Positions 48,501 to 57,877 of a stretch of 64,000 nt of DNA are shown here, one piece after another; position 1 is the first letter of the stretch, and the number at the start of each line of letters is the position of its first letter. The notes beneath the pieces are model-generated. The model was not told the origin of the DNA. It worked only from the letters and a program-made list of their open reading frames with translations, and did no database searches. The position numbers and the translations under genes are program-made. The stretch comes from Diadema setosum (lineage: Eukaryota; Echinodermata; Echinoidea; Diadematoida; Diadematidae): contig NC_092703.1 of the NCBI RefSeq assembly GCF_964275005.1, positions 1,725,001-1,789,000 on the forward strand, read 5' to 3'.

Positions 48501-49301
48501 TATGACTATCATATAAGAGCTAAATGTATATCATTACTTGCTTCCAACGCGAAACCAGTTATACTTCATAATCTACCATTGCCTGTCGCATTTTACTTGC
48601 CTATGCACCTTCACCTTACGAATCTACCAACAAAAGAGAAAAGCGGGTAAAAAAAGTCCTGCAAATCCCTGTAGTATACATGTCGAGAACATAAAGAAAA
48701 ATGAAGAGTTTGTTTGCAAAAACCGATAAGTCCATATTTGCCAAATGGAGATATTTGCGATTAAAGGTCAAGAAAAATAAAGAGAATAATAAGAACATTT
48801 TTGCCTTTTTGACCATAACTTCAAAAATGTACCTTTATATGTAGTGAACAATATATCATTTAAAAGCGATTTTTTTTTTTTGTACTTTATGACAGAGACC
48901 GTACTTCAAAATCTTCAAAAATGGACTTATCGGTTTTTGCAAAAAAAAAAAAAACAAAAAAAAAACTCTTCAAATATACTTGCGAGGTTTTTTTTTATCA
49001 TATTATATTCTACAGGTTGGAAAAGTCGGAATCGGCAAAAGGCAGCTGCACCCCTCACAACGACCTCCCCGGTCGTCAAGCCAGCGTAAACAATCACGAA
49101 GATCCGAATGGTACCGCAGTACCAGGAGAACCGCATGGCGACACGAAGACCCGCCGTAGGGCCGATGACCCGGAAGTGATAGCTCGGACGTGGCAGGAAG
49201 CTGCAATTATCTGCGACAAACTTTTTTTCATACTCATCATTTTCGCCACGATCATTGCCTGGGTGTATGTTCTCGTCAGCTTCCTGGTCAGGACTGATTA
49301 A
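36693..49301 (+). CDS. Nicotinic-receptor-like Cys-loop channel subunit, complete, 8 exons
   Basis: Exons are 36693-36759, 42225-42376, 42935-42979, 43829-43938, 44822-45002, 45598-45955, 47067-47265 and 49016-49301. All junctions are GT-AG, and joined in phase they give 465 residues with no stop. The order is signal peptide, ligand-binding domain with Cys-loop C158-C172, vicinal C222-C223 (alpha-subunit type), M1 (243-265), M2 (272-291), M3 (306-327), a loop of about 100 residues, and M4 (440-461). The M2 GEK start and L281 at 9' fit a cation channel; D292 is at 20'. The exon sizes 45 and 110 bp match the classical nicotinic exons 3 and 4. The binding site is altered: Trp55 is Tyr85 and Tyr190 is Glu220, while the loop A Tyr (Y123) and loop B Trp (W179) remain. 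It acts as a pentameric plasma-membrane channel. Whether the ligand is acetylcholine is doubtful. A paralogue follows at 57817. Confidence 0.9.
37026..37191 (+). repeat. Recent 82 bp tandem duplication in intron 1
   Basis: Two nearly identical 82 bp copies containing 'caacctgttataagcatgat' and 'tgaacatgcgatgactt', differing at about one site. A young tandem duplication. Confidence 0.9.
37635..37703. repeat. (CA)n then (CT)n microsatellite
   Basis: CA tract followed by a CT tract. Confidence 0.9.
38102..38225. repeat. (TA)n tract with two ~44 bp tandem units
   Basis: A long perfect TA tract, then two copies of a unit containing tatacatacaatgtatgtgt. Confidence 0.9.
39293..39326. repeat. (CA)n microsatellite
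   Basis: CG-started CA tract in intron 1. Confidence 0.9.
39908..40231. repeat. Decayed copy of the TTCCGAAGGTTCG repeat
   Basis: Shares 'ttccgaaacacgcaaattcc' with the copy at 3530 and holds inverted versions of the unit toward its right end. Located in intron 1. Confidence 0.65.
40235..40800. other. Non-repetitive, GC-richer block in intron 1
   Basis: Balanced base composition and several open frames on both strands (up to about 110 codons), but no recognisable domain, splice-bounded frame or Kozak-like start. It could be a conserved regulatory element or an unrecognised exon. Confidence 0.3.
41167..41205. repeat. (CA)n microsatellite
   Basis: Perfect CA tract. Confidence 0.9.
41902..42208. 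repeat. TTCCGAAGGTTCG repeat abutting exon 2, split by CA tracts
   Basis: Begins ttcgttattacgaaggttcg, is interrupted by CA arrays at 42024-42099, and ends in the opposite orientation as cggattaacgaaccttcgga. The right edge lies about 16 bases before exon 2, so the repeat supplies the region where the branch point should be. Confidence 0.7.
42225..42376 (+). CDS. Receptor gene 1, exon 2
   Basis: Encodes the start of the mature ligand-binding domain: LLENYGPRQVRPV, then VIDISFRLLPVDLINF. The donor is GTAAGT. The acceptor is AACAG with a weak pyrimidine tract. Confidence 0.88.
42935..42979 (+). CDS. Receptor gene 1, exon 3 (45 bp)
   Basis: Encodes DEFNQMLKLSAYVRM, the loop D strand. Y85 stands where nicotinic subunits have Trp55. 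The 45 bp size is typical of nicotinic exon 3. Confidence 0.88.
43829..43938 (+). CDS. Receptor gene 1, exon 4 (110 bp)
   Basis: Encodes TWTDEKMVWDPDDY, then VWLPDITLYE: the conserved W.D..W.P..Y and WLPD..LY motifs with the loop A tyrosine. It ends in phase 2. Confidence 0.93.
44129..44240. repeat. (CA)n / (TA)n compound microsatellite
   Basis: CA tract followed by interrupted TA tracts in intron 4. Confidence 0.9.
44822..45002 (+). CDS. Receptor gene 1, exon 5: Cys-loop
   Basis: Encodes DGLMDWYFPAV, then the Cys-loop CPIDITYFPYDQQVC with 13 residues between cysteines, then ISPWTLTSKM containing the loop B tryptophan. The donor is GTAGGC. Confidence 0.93.
45475..45506. repeat. (AT)n microsatellite
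   Basis: AT tract in intron 5. Confidence 0.85.
45598..45955 (+). CDS. Receptor gene 1, exon 6: loop C, M1 and M2
   Basis: Encodes the vicinal cysteines (IESCCYDVAW), M1 (TVVVPAFLLTVLMALVCW) and M2 (GEKVTLAVSNLLALILFQQL). The exon starts GTAAAT directly after GCTGCAG and ends in phase 1 before GTAAGA. Confidence 0.93.
46261..46378. repeat. (TATC)n microsatellite
   Basis: Tetranucleotide array with interruptions in intron 6. Confidence 0.9.
47067..47265 (+). CDS. Receptor gene 1, exon 7: M3
   Basis: Encodes NFFIVMIGLSCTEVISAILV (M3), then RRLPDWVLQV, matching the P.WV motif after M3. The end was set at the GTGAGG donor after ERY because its phase (two bases, AA) joins exon 8 as Lys371. An earlier GT after VLQ would shift the frame. 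Confidence 0.85.
47659..48214. mobile_element. TTAA-flanked MITE in intron 7
   Basis: The left end AGGTAGGGAATCCC and the right end, inverted, AGGTAGGGGATACC are terminal repeats. TTAA lies immediately outside both (47655-47658 and 48215-48218). TTAA duplications are typical of piggyBac and Kolobok elements. At 556 bp with no frame it is non-autonomous. Confidence 0.8.
48700..48968. mobile_element. Hairpin element just upstream of exon 8
   Basis: gaagagtttgtttgcaaaaa and ccgataagtccat at 48700-48734 recur in inverse at 48921-48968 (atggacttatcggtttttgc, then aactcttc). The right arm ends about 50 bases before the exon 8 acceptor. Confidence 0.65.
49016..49301 (+). CDS. Receptor gene 1, exon 8: cytoplasmic loop and M4
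   Basis: Encodes the hydrophilic M3-M4 loop (with TKTRRRADDPEV), then the pre-M4 helix ARTWQEAAIICDK and M4 (LFFILIIFATIIAWVYVLVS). It ends VRTD and TAA at 49299-49301. Confidence 0.93.
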
Positions 49302-50560
49302 TGACACAGGCTATGGTAAAAATAAGTCTACGTGGCACATGAGGTCTAAACAAGTCCACAAGTCCAATTCTTTAATATCGATGTTCATACTGGAATAATG
49401 TTCGTTGGTCAGGACATTCATGATATTTACACCCATGAATTTCAGGACCTGAAGTTGTACAAGCTATACCTTTTTTTGTAGATCCCGTCATGTTTCTGTT
49501 ACTTCTTACAGACACCTTAATACCATAGCACACGAACATTAAAATTTTTTGATCAGTACGTTCTTTGTCATCTCATGTGCAATCAAGAAGCATGGTTGTA
49601 TACATGTTATGTTTTTATTTGTTGTATCAATGTCAAAGAATTTGTTATTATTTGAGAAATTGGAAATATGAATGTAGATTGAACCGAACTGAATGTACGC
49701 CTTTTGCTGATGATTTTAAATCTTGGTTTCCCTTGAGGCAAGGTAGCTGCCATTTCAACGAGAGAGGTTTTGCCATATGCACTTACTGTAGTCTGAGCAT
49801 CTCTTGTACTTGTTTTATTTAATAGAATTAGATGTAATGTAGGTATGTGTATTCTATACATAATCACATATGGGTCTTCATAATGTTTTCCTACATGTAC
49901 ATAATATGTCAAGATGTGTGTATATTTATATATTAATGTTTGTAGTTCTATCTCATATCCGTTGTCAAGTTCAGTCCCTATAAATCATGAGGTGAACACT
50001 TATCTTTATTCCTTAGAGGGAGACATGAGGAGACTCGAGGAATATTTTTTCTCCTTTGAAAAACAGGGGGTAAAGCTTGATTAACTTTGTTAACTTTGTT
50101 AACTTCGAAACAATTGTATCAGCCGGATCGCGTGTGTAATATGTTATAAAAAGATTGCAAATTAAAGCACCACTGACTAATCACGCATAGTACAATACAT
50201 TCCAGCAAGATTGGCTGACGTGTAATAATTCTGTATCTAGTATCATGTGTACACATGAAAATATCTTTCCAGAATATATGCACCTTCCTCACACCTTCAT
50301 CACTGTTTTTGTTTGAACTGCACTGTAGTTCTAGTTTATATACGTTGCTCTTAATGTACATTGCTTCTAGTGTCAACTTTCATATCTATTAAGTCGGTTA
50401 TCTATATCGGATTCATACACATGCGAAGACAATTGATAAAATCTGAGTTTATGTGCTTTGTAATATTGCGACTTTGTGTATTCATCCTTGTGTTATTCTT
50501 GACTTATTTGTTCTATTACGTCTGATGAAAATGTTAAAATAAACCAAAATATGTCAAATG
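49302..50560 (+). other. Probable 3' UTR of receptor gene 1
   Basis: AT-rich sequence without exon signals. It ends at an AATAAA hexamer (50538-50543). Confidence 0.4.
50538..50543 (+). promoter_or_regulatory. Candidate poly(A) signal of receptor gene 1
   Basis: AATAAA about 1.24 kb after the stop codon. There may be others; the choice is by position only. Confidence 0.35.
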
Positions 50561-53500
50561 TAACATATTTCTGCATGGATCGTGTTGTGTTTATATTCCA
50601 AGAATTTCCTACTGATGAAGTAGTTGCTTCGACACTGATATTAATTTCAATGGTTCACACTGCCCTTGTTGCGGGCGGCAGATTTCTAGATGAAGTGGTC
50701 AAGGCTTTTTATTAGTATCCACAGATCATTATATTTGTGACAGTTTTACCCTTTTTTGTCATAGGAAAAGAATAGCGGCTAGATTCATGAATGGAATATC
50801 AAACCTCAGGTAGTTGCAGAATTTGCAGGCTGGAACAGCTGTTTAATAATGATTATTGGTTAGATGATATATTTGACATTTGGCCGGATTATGACATGGC
50901 AGATTCCCAGCTTTAGGACATATGACTGAATTGATATTGCCATCCATTCCAAACCCATTGAAATAAATGTCAAGCTTTGTCAATTGTGAGACATGGGCTT
51001 TTAATATGAGGGCCAATCAAAGCGTGTTATCACAATGTATTACGAACGTATACAACAAGCGCTCACACCAGAGCGGCATACATCTCCATGGGAAATTTTC
51101 GTTGATCCTACTACCTGACACGCTCACTCCACCTCAATCTTCCATAGATTAACCTGTCAGTACTGCAGCTCCGGTATGCTATGATTATCTAACGTCTTAA
51201 ACATCCGTGTATCTCATTCATGGAGTACTGAGAAATACAACATCAGACAAGATAAAAAGGTCTGAAAATACTTTACAAAGGCACCATTGTTAGTAAATAT
51301 TGATAGTCCATACTTTATATTCATGTACGCAAAATAAAGAAAGTGCAATAAAAAAAAATTTCATGTATGACACAAGCATCTACGAACCACTGTTCATATT
51401 GTACTTCTGTGCGTGTGTGTTGATGAGTGTGTGTGTCTGTCTGTCTGTGTCTGTGTTTTTATCTGTTTTAAAGTTGATCAAACATTGCTGATTATACATC
51501 ATTACATTCAAGACATATGTTCTTGTCATTTGAAATTATAGAAATCAATTAAAAAAGATTATTGAAAAACAAGAACGTATGTGTATGTGTGCGTGTGTGT
51601 GTGTGTATGTTTGTGCGTTTGAAATGTGCTATACAGTGATAGTAGAACATTATGATAATCATCTAGATTGACCCCATTGACGAACAATTCAAATACGGTA
51701 TATGATGCAATATCCCCAAACGGTGGATGCTCAGTCACATTTCTGTTTGATTTAAATTGGACACCACAAGAATACCCCTGTAGTGACGGCTCCCAAAATT
51801 TGCGATTCCTATATCCCTGCCTTTCGTTTATTATCTGGGGCTTTTAACAGATTAATTTTGCTTAAAAGAATACTACTATTGCACTCCCCATTTGTGCCAT
51901 TAGAGCATTTTAGCACCTTTTTAATTGCGCCTCACGGACTGCGTAAATATCTCATTTCAATGACATCATGCCTAGTCTTTGAACCATGCAGTCCCTAAAT
52001 AAAAAGCCGAAAGGTTGAGGAATTGCACTTTACGTACGGGACACCTTTTCACAAAGTGAAAACATGCGTCATAAGTCATGCGGTTTGTTAGATGTATGTG
52101 AAAAGTAAAGGCGATATAGACTGAGAGACAATAATTCTCATCTGAAGAATACAATCGTATTTCAATAATCTAGTCTTTGTGTTCATTCCACTTGATGTAA
52201 TGTGATGCAATGAGACGTGCGTCTTATGATTATGTTCGCGTATAACTCGTGGCTTGGTGTTCTCCTCTTTTTTTCTTTTTTTTTAATGGGGGGAACTAGG
52301 GGAAATAGTGTTTACGCAGAGCTTCGTGATCAAATATCGAAAATACCATTTCCTCTCTTTACGCCTATCACAGTTTGGCTTTTAGGTTTGAGTTACTTTC
52401 CCGTTTGATTAAGTCGACCGAACATGAATCATTAACTCACGGTCTCGTTTTTTTTTTTTTTTTTTTTTTATTGATTTTCTTTCGAAATATGGAAGTGCAG
52501 GTACTAAAGCTGCTGTTTTTCTTTCTCATTTTCTTTTTCTTCTTTTTTTTTACGGGATTTTTTTTTTTGGGGGGGGGAATGATGGAATACTTGTTATACC
52601 CAGCTCCTTGATATTTGACTTGAATCATTATCATTAATTCATCAACATAAATTATATTCCAGCACTGAAAAAAAAAGTGACAAAGAATACACTACACGGT
52701 AGACGTAACAAGTCATAAATTATTTCGATTTCACTCCATAAGCTTTGGAGAAAATGTCAATTATATCACAGATTAAATAATATAAAAAATATTTTGGTTT
52801 GTTTGTTTGTTTAGAAGCGGAAATGGGAATCGGGTAAATTCAGATGATCGTATTAAAAATTAAAGTTGCAATTGATCATAAACAACATGAACAATGAATC
52901 CAACAGTTTCAGAAATATACAACGATCAAAATGTTATTGTGATTATTCAAAGTCATCAGATAAGTATGATGCAAAAATGATCATGGTAGAGCTGCTACTC
53001 ACAATCATCTTTATACAGAGTTCGAGATCATGTGTGGAACTATAAAGATGACTATAATATAAAACAGCACAAGCTGATAAGTCTATTGTCTGACACCCTT
53101 TCATTAATTACTTTATCCAGTAAGTTCAAAAGACACTTTTGACTCAAAATTCCCTGGGCCACGTGTTTGCACACAATATTCATAGGGTGTGAGGCTGGAC
53201 GGTGTTGATGGCTCTGTCTATAAATACGACACTTGTCTAACAAAGCAAGGAAATTGATTGCTTAGTTTGGAGGGTATTAACAATTCGGCATTGAATCGTA
53301 TTATTATGCTTTTGAGATATGCAATTTATGTTTGTAAAACAAAATGAATACTACCTCGTTTTAATTTATGTAAAGATACCAAAAGGTAAATATCATAATA
53401 AGGATTTTTTTTTTTTTGCAAGGAATAATCATAAGCTGAAAGTGTTTCAGAAAAAATGGTGTTTGTTTAGACACCTCTTCTCTTCATATAATGGCGGTCT

Positions 53501-54143
53501 GAGTCATGATATTTCATTGCCTGTTTTTTATAGTGCCTTGTTTGAAATATTATGATGTATTATGTGTTTAGACGAATGTATATTATGTTTGATGTACAGC
53601 ACTCTAGCATACATATAGGGTTGATAAATAATGGTGCTACTTTTTTGATTTCTATGAATGAATCATCATTCAATCAAACTGTTTCTGTTACGATTTATTC
53701 CATCATGACCAGGACGACCGTTTTGGGGGAAATGATATGGTTAATGTTGTCACTCTATTCGAATGTTCACAATTTGAAACATGGAAAGACTTTTCATTAT
53801 TTGTAAACATTTTCTTAGGTTAGTATATCATTGTTACCATTTTTACTCTCAGACTTGCTTGTGTCACATAGACCGTACAGGCCACATCTTATAGAACTTG
53901 TAACGTCCTATTACAGCGCTGGTGAGCACGATATCTCATTAGTTTTCAAAGGAGTTTCACACGATTCTTTGAACAGAATATTGCAGGCCTATAGTTAGAC
54001 CCCTTAATCATAAGGAGTTGGTGCATGATTCGGTCTTTAATTCACTTTTTCCATAATGCTCGCATATTAGCTAACACTCGTATACATGTAGGTGATTTAG
54101 AATTGCTTGTTTAATTGACAAGCCATTGAATTTTCTGACACAG
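50561..54143. other. Intergenic, no gene supported
   Basis: Contains GT tracts near 51420 and 51590 and T runs near 52450 and 52550. If the exons at 54144-55377 are real, their 5' exons should lie here, but none is recognised. Confidence 0.35.
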
Positions 54144-55377
54144 CTGTTGAATGGATATCGTTTTCCGTTGTCGGTTGACCTGGAGACAGATACAATGAAC
54201 AACCGTAAGCGTGATTGCAACACAATAAGTCATGTAACATGACGTTGCTATTGAATCGTCTACACGAGAACAACGCATGACCTATTTGGCAGACGAAATC
54301 CCACCGACAACCTATTTGTTAAACCACATTGTTATCTTACATGAGTGTGGTTTCAGAAGTATTCGATGATCCTTATCCACACTATCAAGAAAGTTTCGAG
54401 TCTTCTATAAGGGATGATAGCGTCATTGGCAAAGTCTACAGTCCATGTGATTGGATACAGGTATCTTTCCATTATCGTACTCATTCTCTGTTTAGAATTT
54501 TAGTGATCTGAAACTATCACGTTATCAACTATCGACAGTAATTTATCGTACTGTCAATTCGTCCTCAAGTCAAAGCGCTAAGACTCTTGATTGCGCAATT
54601 TTCACTTCGACTTTCTTTCGGTATACGAAAAAAAACCTTGAAACATATACAAGTAGCTCTCATCCATACACTGTGTACTTCGGTTTGCTTATGTTGTTTA
54701 GTTGCTTTAGATTAATCATATTCAAAGTAGAAAATCAAATCAAGGCCTGCTGTACTTAAAAAAGGAAAAAACTGATCATGATATAGATATTAGTGTCCAT
54801 AACATCAATAGTAACGAGACAAAATCCCGTTATAAAGATATTGTTTTGCTATCTTAACCTTTCTTCCATCTTTTCTCTTTCTCTTCTCGCTCTCTCCCTC
54901 TCTCTCTCTCTCTTTCACCTTCTCTCATTCTCTTCTCTCTTCACCCCCTTATTCTTGTTCATTTCGCCTCCATCTTTCTAATTTTTACTCTCTTTGTGTA
55001 CCGCCCCGTTCCCGGTGTCAGACATTAACATGGCGTCATTAACATCATGTGTCGTATGTCTCTTGTATCTTATCAGTGGAACTCTCAATCATCTCATGGC
55101 TATCACAAATTTCATCTGAGCGATGACGAGGTTTGCTGTGTTTGCCGACTCAAAAAAAAAAATGATTGTCAGTTTTCATTACCGTGTGTAGGACATTACA
55201 TTCAGACTGTCACGCCATGTCGTGGACAAAAGCGGGGTGTTTCTGCCCGTAATGCATTGCTCAGTCTGCATCAGACTATGCCTTAATTTCCGTATCGTCA
55301 CTTCTTTCACGCTTGTGACATGTAATTCACGTGTTTGTCTATATCCGCAGTCTCTTACCCGAAGTGGGTGCTTGTGA
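54144..55377 (+). CDS. Candidate unrecognised gene, last four exons
   Basis: Four GT-AG bounded segments join in one frame: 54144-54204 (61 bp, LLNGYRFPLSVDLETDTMNN, donor GTAAGC), 54357-54460 (104 bp, VFDDPYPHYQESFESSIRDD, then SVIGKVYSPCDWIQ), 55077-55130 (54 bp, WNSQSSHGYHKFHLSDDE) and 55351-55377 (SLTRSGCL and TGA). The phases match at all three junctions. No domain is recognised, and the product is acidic and hydrophilic. It sits between the two receptor paralogues on the same strand. It could be the C-terminus of a separate gene whose start I cannot find, or chance splice sites. Confidence 0.35.
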
Positions 55378-55888
55378 AGACGGTTAGTACCTGGTCGCAG
55401 CTCCTTGCCTTTCGATACTTCTCAGTCGCGATATCTTCTTTCCCGTCTTGTTCTTTCTTCCGCCACAGTCACAATACCTCGTCTTCTTGTCGTATGTCGT
55501 ACTCTTATTACTCGATTATACAGCCATCGATTCTAAATGTAATCTGCTTTGCTTAGCCCATTCTACTTTGAATATGATTGATTTAAAACAGCAAAACAAT
55601 ACAAGCAATTTCAAAATACACAGCAGATTTTTTTTCGTGTACCAAAAAAGGCCGCAGTGAATTGTGCAATCAAGAATCTTATTGGCGCTTTGACTGATGG
55701 ACGAATGGACAATGCGACAAATTACTGTCGGTATTTTTTTTCTCTTTCCTTTAGTGTTATATTAAGATGTACTTGTTGCATTGATTCTTTGTTATATTCA
55801 AAGGAAATTTCCTCAAATTTCCTTATGTCATTTATTCTTTCTTCTTTTTTTTTTGGAGGGGGGTCCTCATCAACCATAGAGCTTGTCT

Positions 55889-55924
<36 letters not shown>

Positions 55925-57816
55925 ATCAATTTTTCTCCATTGCAATGTGTATGGAGGTTACACTTGAAAAAGTTAAGCCTAGTTTTTAGTGTAATTAAGG
56001 TCGAAGATTGATTAATCATTCCCTGATCTACACATTAGCCAACGCATCATTCTGACCTTGCCACACGTTTTGTCGAGAAAGGCAGACGATAAAAGCTTCA
56101 TCATTATCACTTTGAGAACATTTTTCACACATCGCGTTACATCGATTAATCATTACCTGAACTACTTTTTTACCAATGCATCACTCTAACCTTGCCGTTC
56201 ATTTTGTTGAGGTAATGGCAAACGAAGCTACATCATTCTCACTTTGAGAACATACTCTACATTGCGTGAGAGAGAGAGGCGAAAAGAAACATGCGCCTGA
56301 CGAAACTCAATGAATAGGACCTCATGCTAAAATTGGCCTTTGACGTTGCCAACGAGCGGAGAAATACGAGCACCGCGCCTAAAATCTTGTATATTTCGGA
56401 GTTAGTGATGTAATGGTCAAGACGTCTTTTCCTGTTTCATCTATATTCAGGCGTGGATGGATGGACGGCAGAAGAATGGTGTTTTTGTAGAGCATTAAAG
56501 GGTATAGTATGTATCTGAATTTGTGTGCAATTGCCATAAAATTTTCTGCATCTTTGTTCATCAAACAGAGCGCATGTTTATGTGTGGTATATACATGCTT
56601 ATGAATGCGTATGAAGCGTTAGTTTCTGTATCATTCGTTTACAATACCACTGACAGTATTAATTGACAACAGTGACAACAAGACATGAAAGTTGATTCCA
56701 TTATCCTCATCAAAACATGAGGTTGCGTCAATTCAAAACTGGGTATGTATTTCAAAACTAGAGGGATAAGGACATTACATCCTTGCCTCAATGCCAGTCA
56801 AGTCTTTCGATTATATTCTATTCCTCTCTCAAAGTCTTCCTTTCTCTCTAGTGAAGATTACAATTCGTTTTCTTACTCTGACAGCTATCTGTTGTCTTTT
56901 ATCGAATTGGTCCGAAATAATTATCCTTAATGAATTTAATCACTTCCATCAGCATCTCATCGATGTGATTTGTTACATGTATTATGAGATTGAGAATGAC
57001 CCTGATTTCCAGAGCAATAGACGGTGACCTCGGCCCGTCCATGACAATATCAAATCGGATTTCATTTGCAATCTGTTTTTTTTTTTTTCCGGTGCATATT
57101 CGTTTCCTCGTGTAGGTTTATATTAAAGGACTTATGAAATGCAAATATATGTTGACTGGTTTGCTTTAAGAAATTCTTAATATCACTTGAGTGGTCAAAT
57201 GAATATCTAAATATGTGTCAATATCAATTATGTTATCATAAATTTCCCGGCCATTTTTTTTTCTTCAGATTACTTGGATACCCTCACAAAAAAGAACCTT
57301 CAAAACCAAGATACTGTCCGTGAAAACATTTGCCAATCATTGCTAAAGTACCAATATGATTAACAAAAGACTTTGGAATGCACCTTTGCCAAGACTAATC
57401 TCACATAAGATGTATGTCTCTATGTCATTGACATGATTAACAAAGACATTACATGTGTTTGCATTATATAGGTCATTTGATATACACCTTGCATTGTTAC
57501 TTGTGACTGCTTTTCTCGTTCCTGAAATGTAGATAACAACGTCATTGTTCTTACTTCCAATTAAAGTACTAAGAAAACCTCAAAACTCGCCTCCAGAGCC
57601 GGTGGAATTGACTACTGAGTGATTTTCTTTATGGAATTAAGGCATCGTGATGCCAACGTCTCCAGTGGGTTAAAATACAGAAACAAAGCTCATTCCAGCT
57701 GTTGGGAAACAACAACATTTATGATCCCCTTTCCTGGAATACCTCAACTTATCATTGGATGCAGTTGCCTGGCGAAGTAATTATTGAAAACAATTTTCTG
57801 AGCAATCGCGGAAGTT
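55378..57816. other. Upstream region of receptor gene 2
   Basis: A TA tract at 55894-55922 and a T run near 57078. No exon is supported. The promoter of the second receptor gene should lie at the right end, but no core element can be assigned. Confidence 0.4.
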
Positions 57817-57877
57817 ATGTGTGGTCGTAAAATATTCTTGGGATTTCTCCTCGTCGCAAGCATGACAACTACCAACA
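57817..57877 (+). CDS. Receptor gene 2, exon 1: signal peptide
   Basis: ATG start and hydrophobic core FLGFLLVAS. Phase 1 donor GTAAGT; the A left over joins GC of exon 2 as Ser21. Confidence 0.75.
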
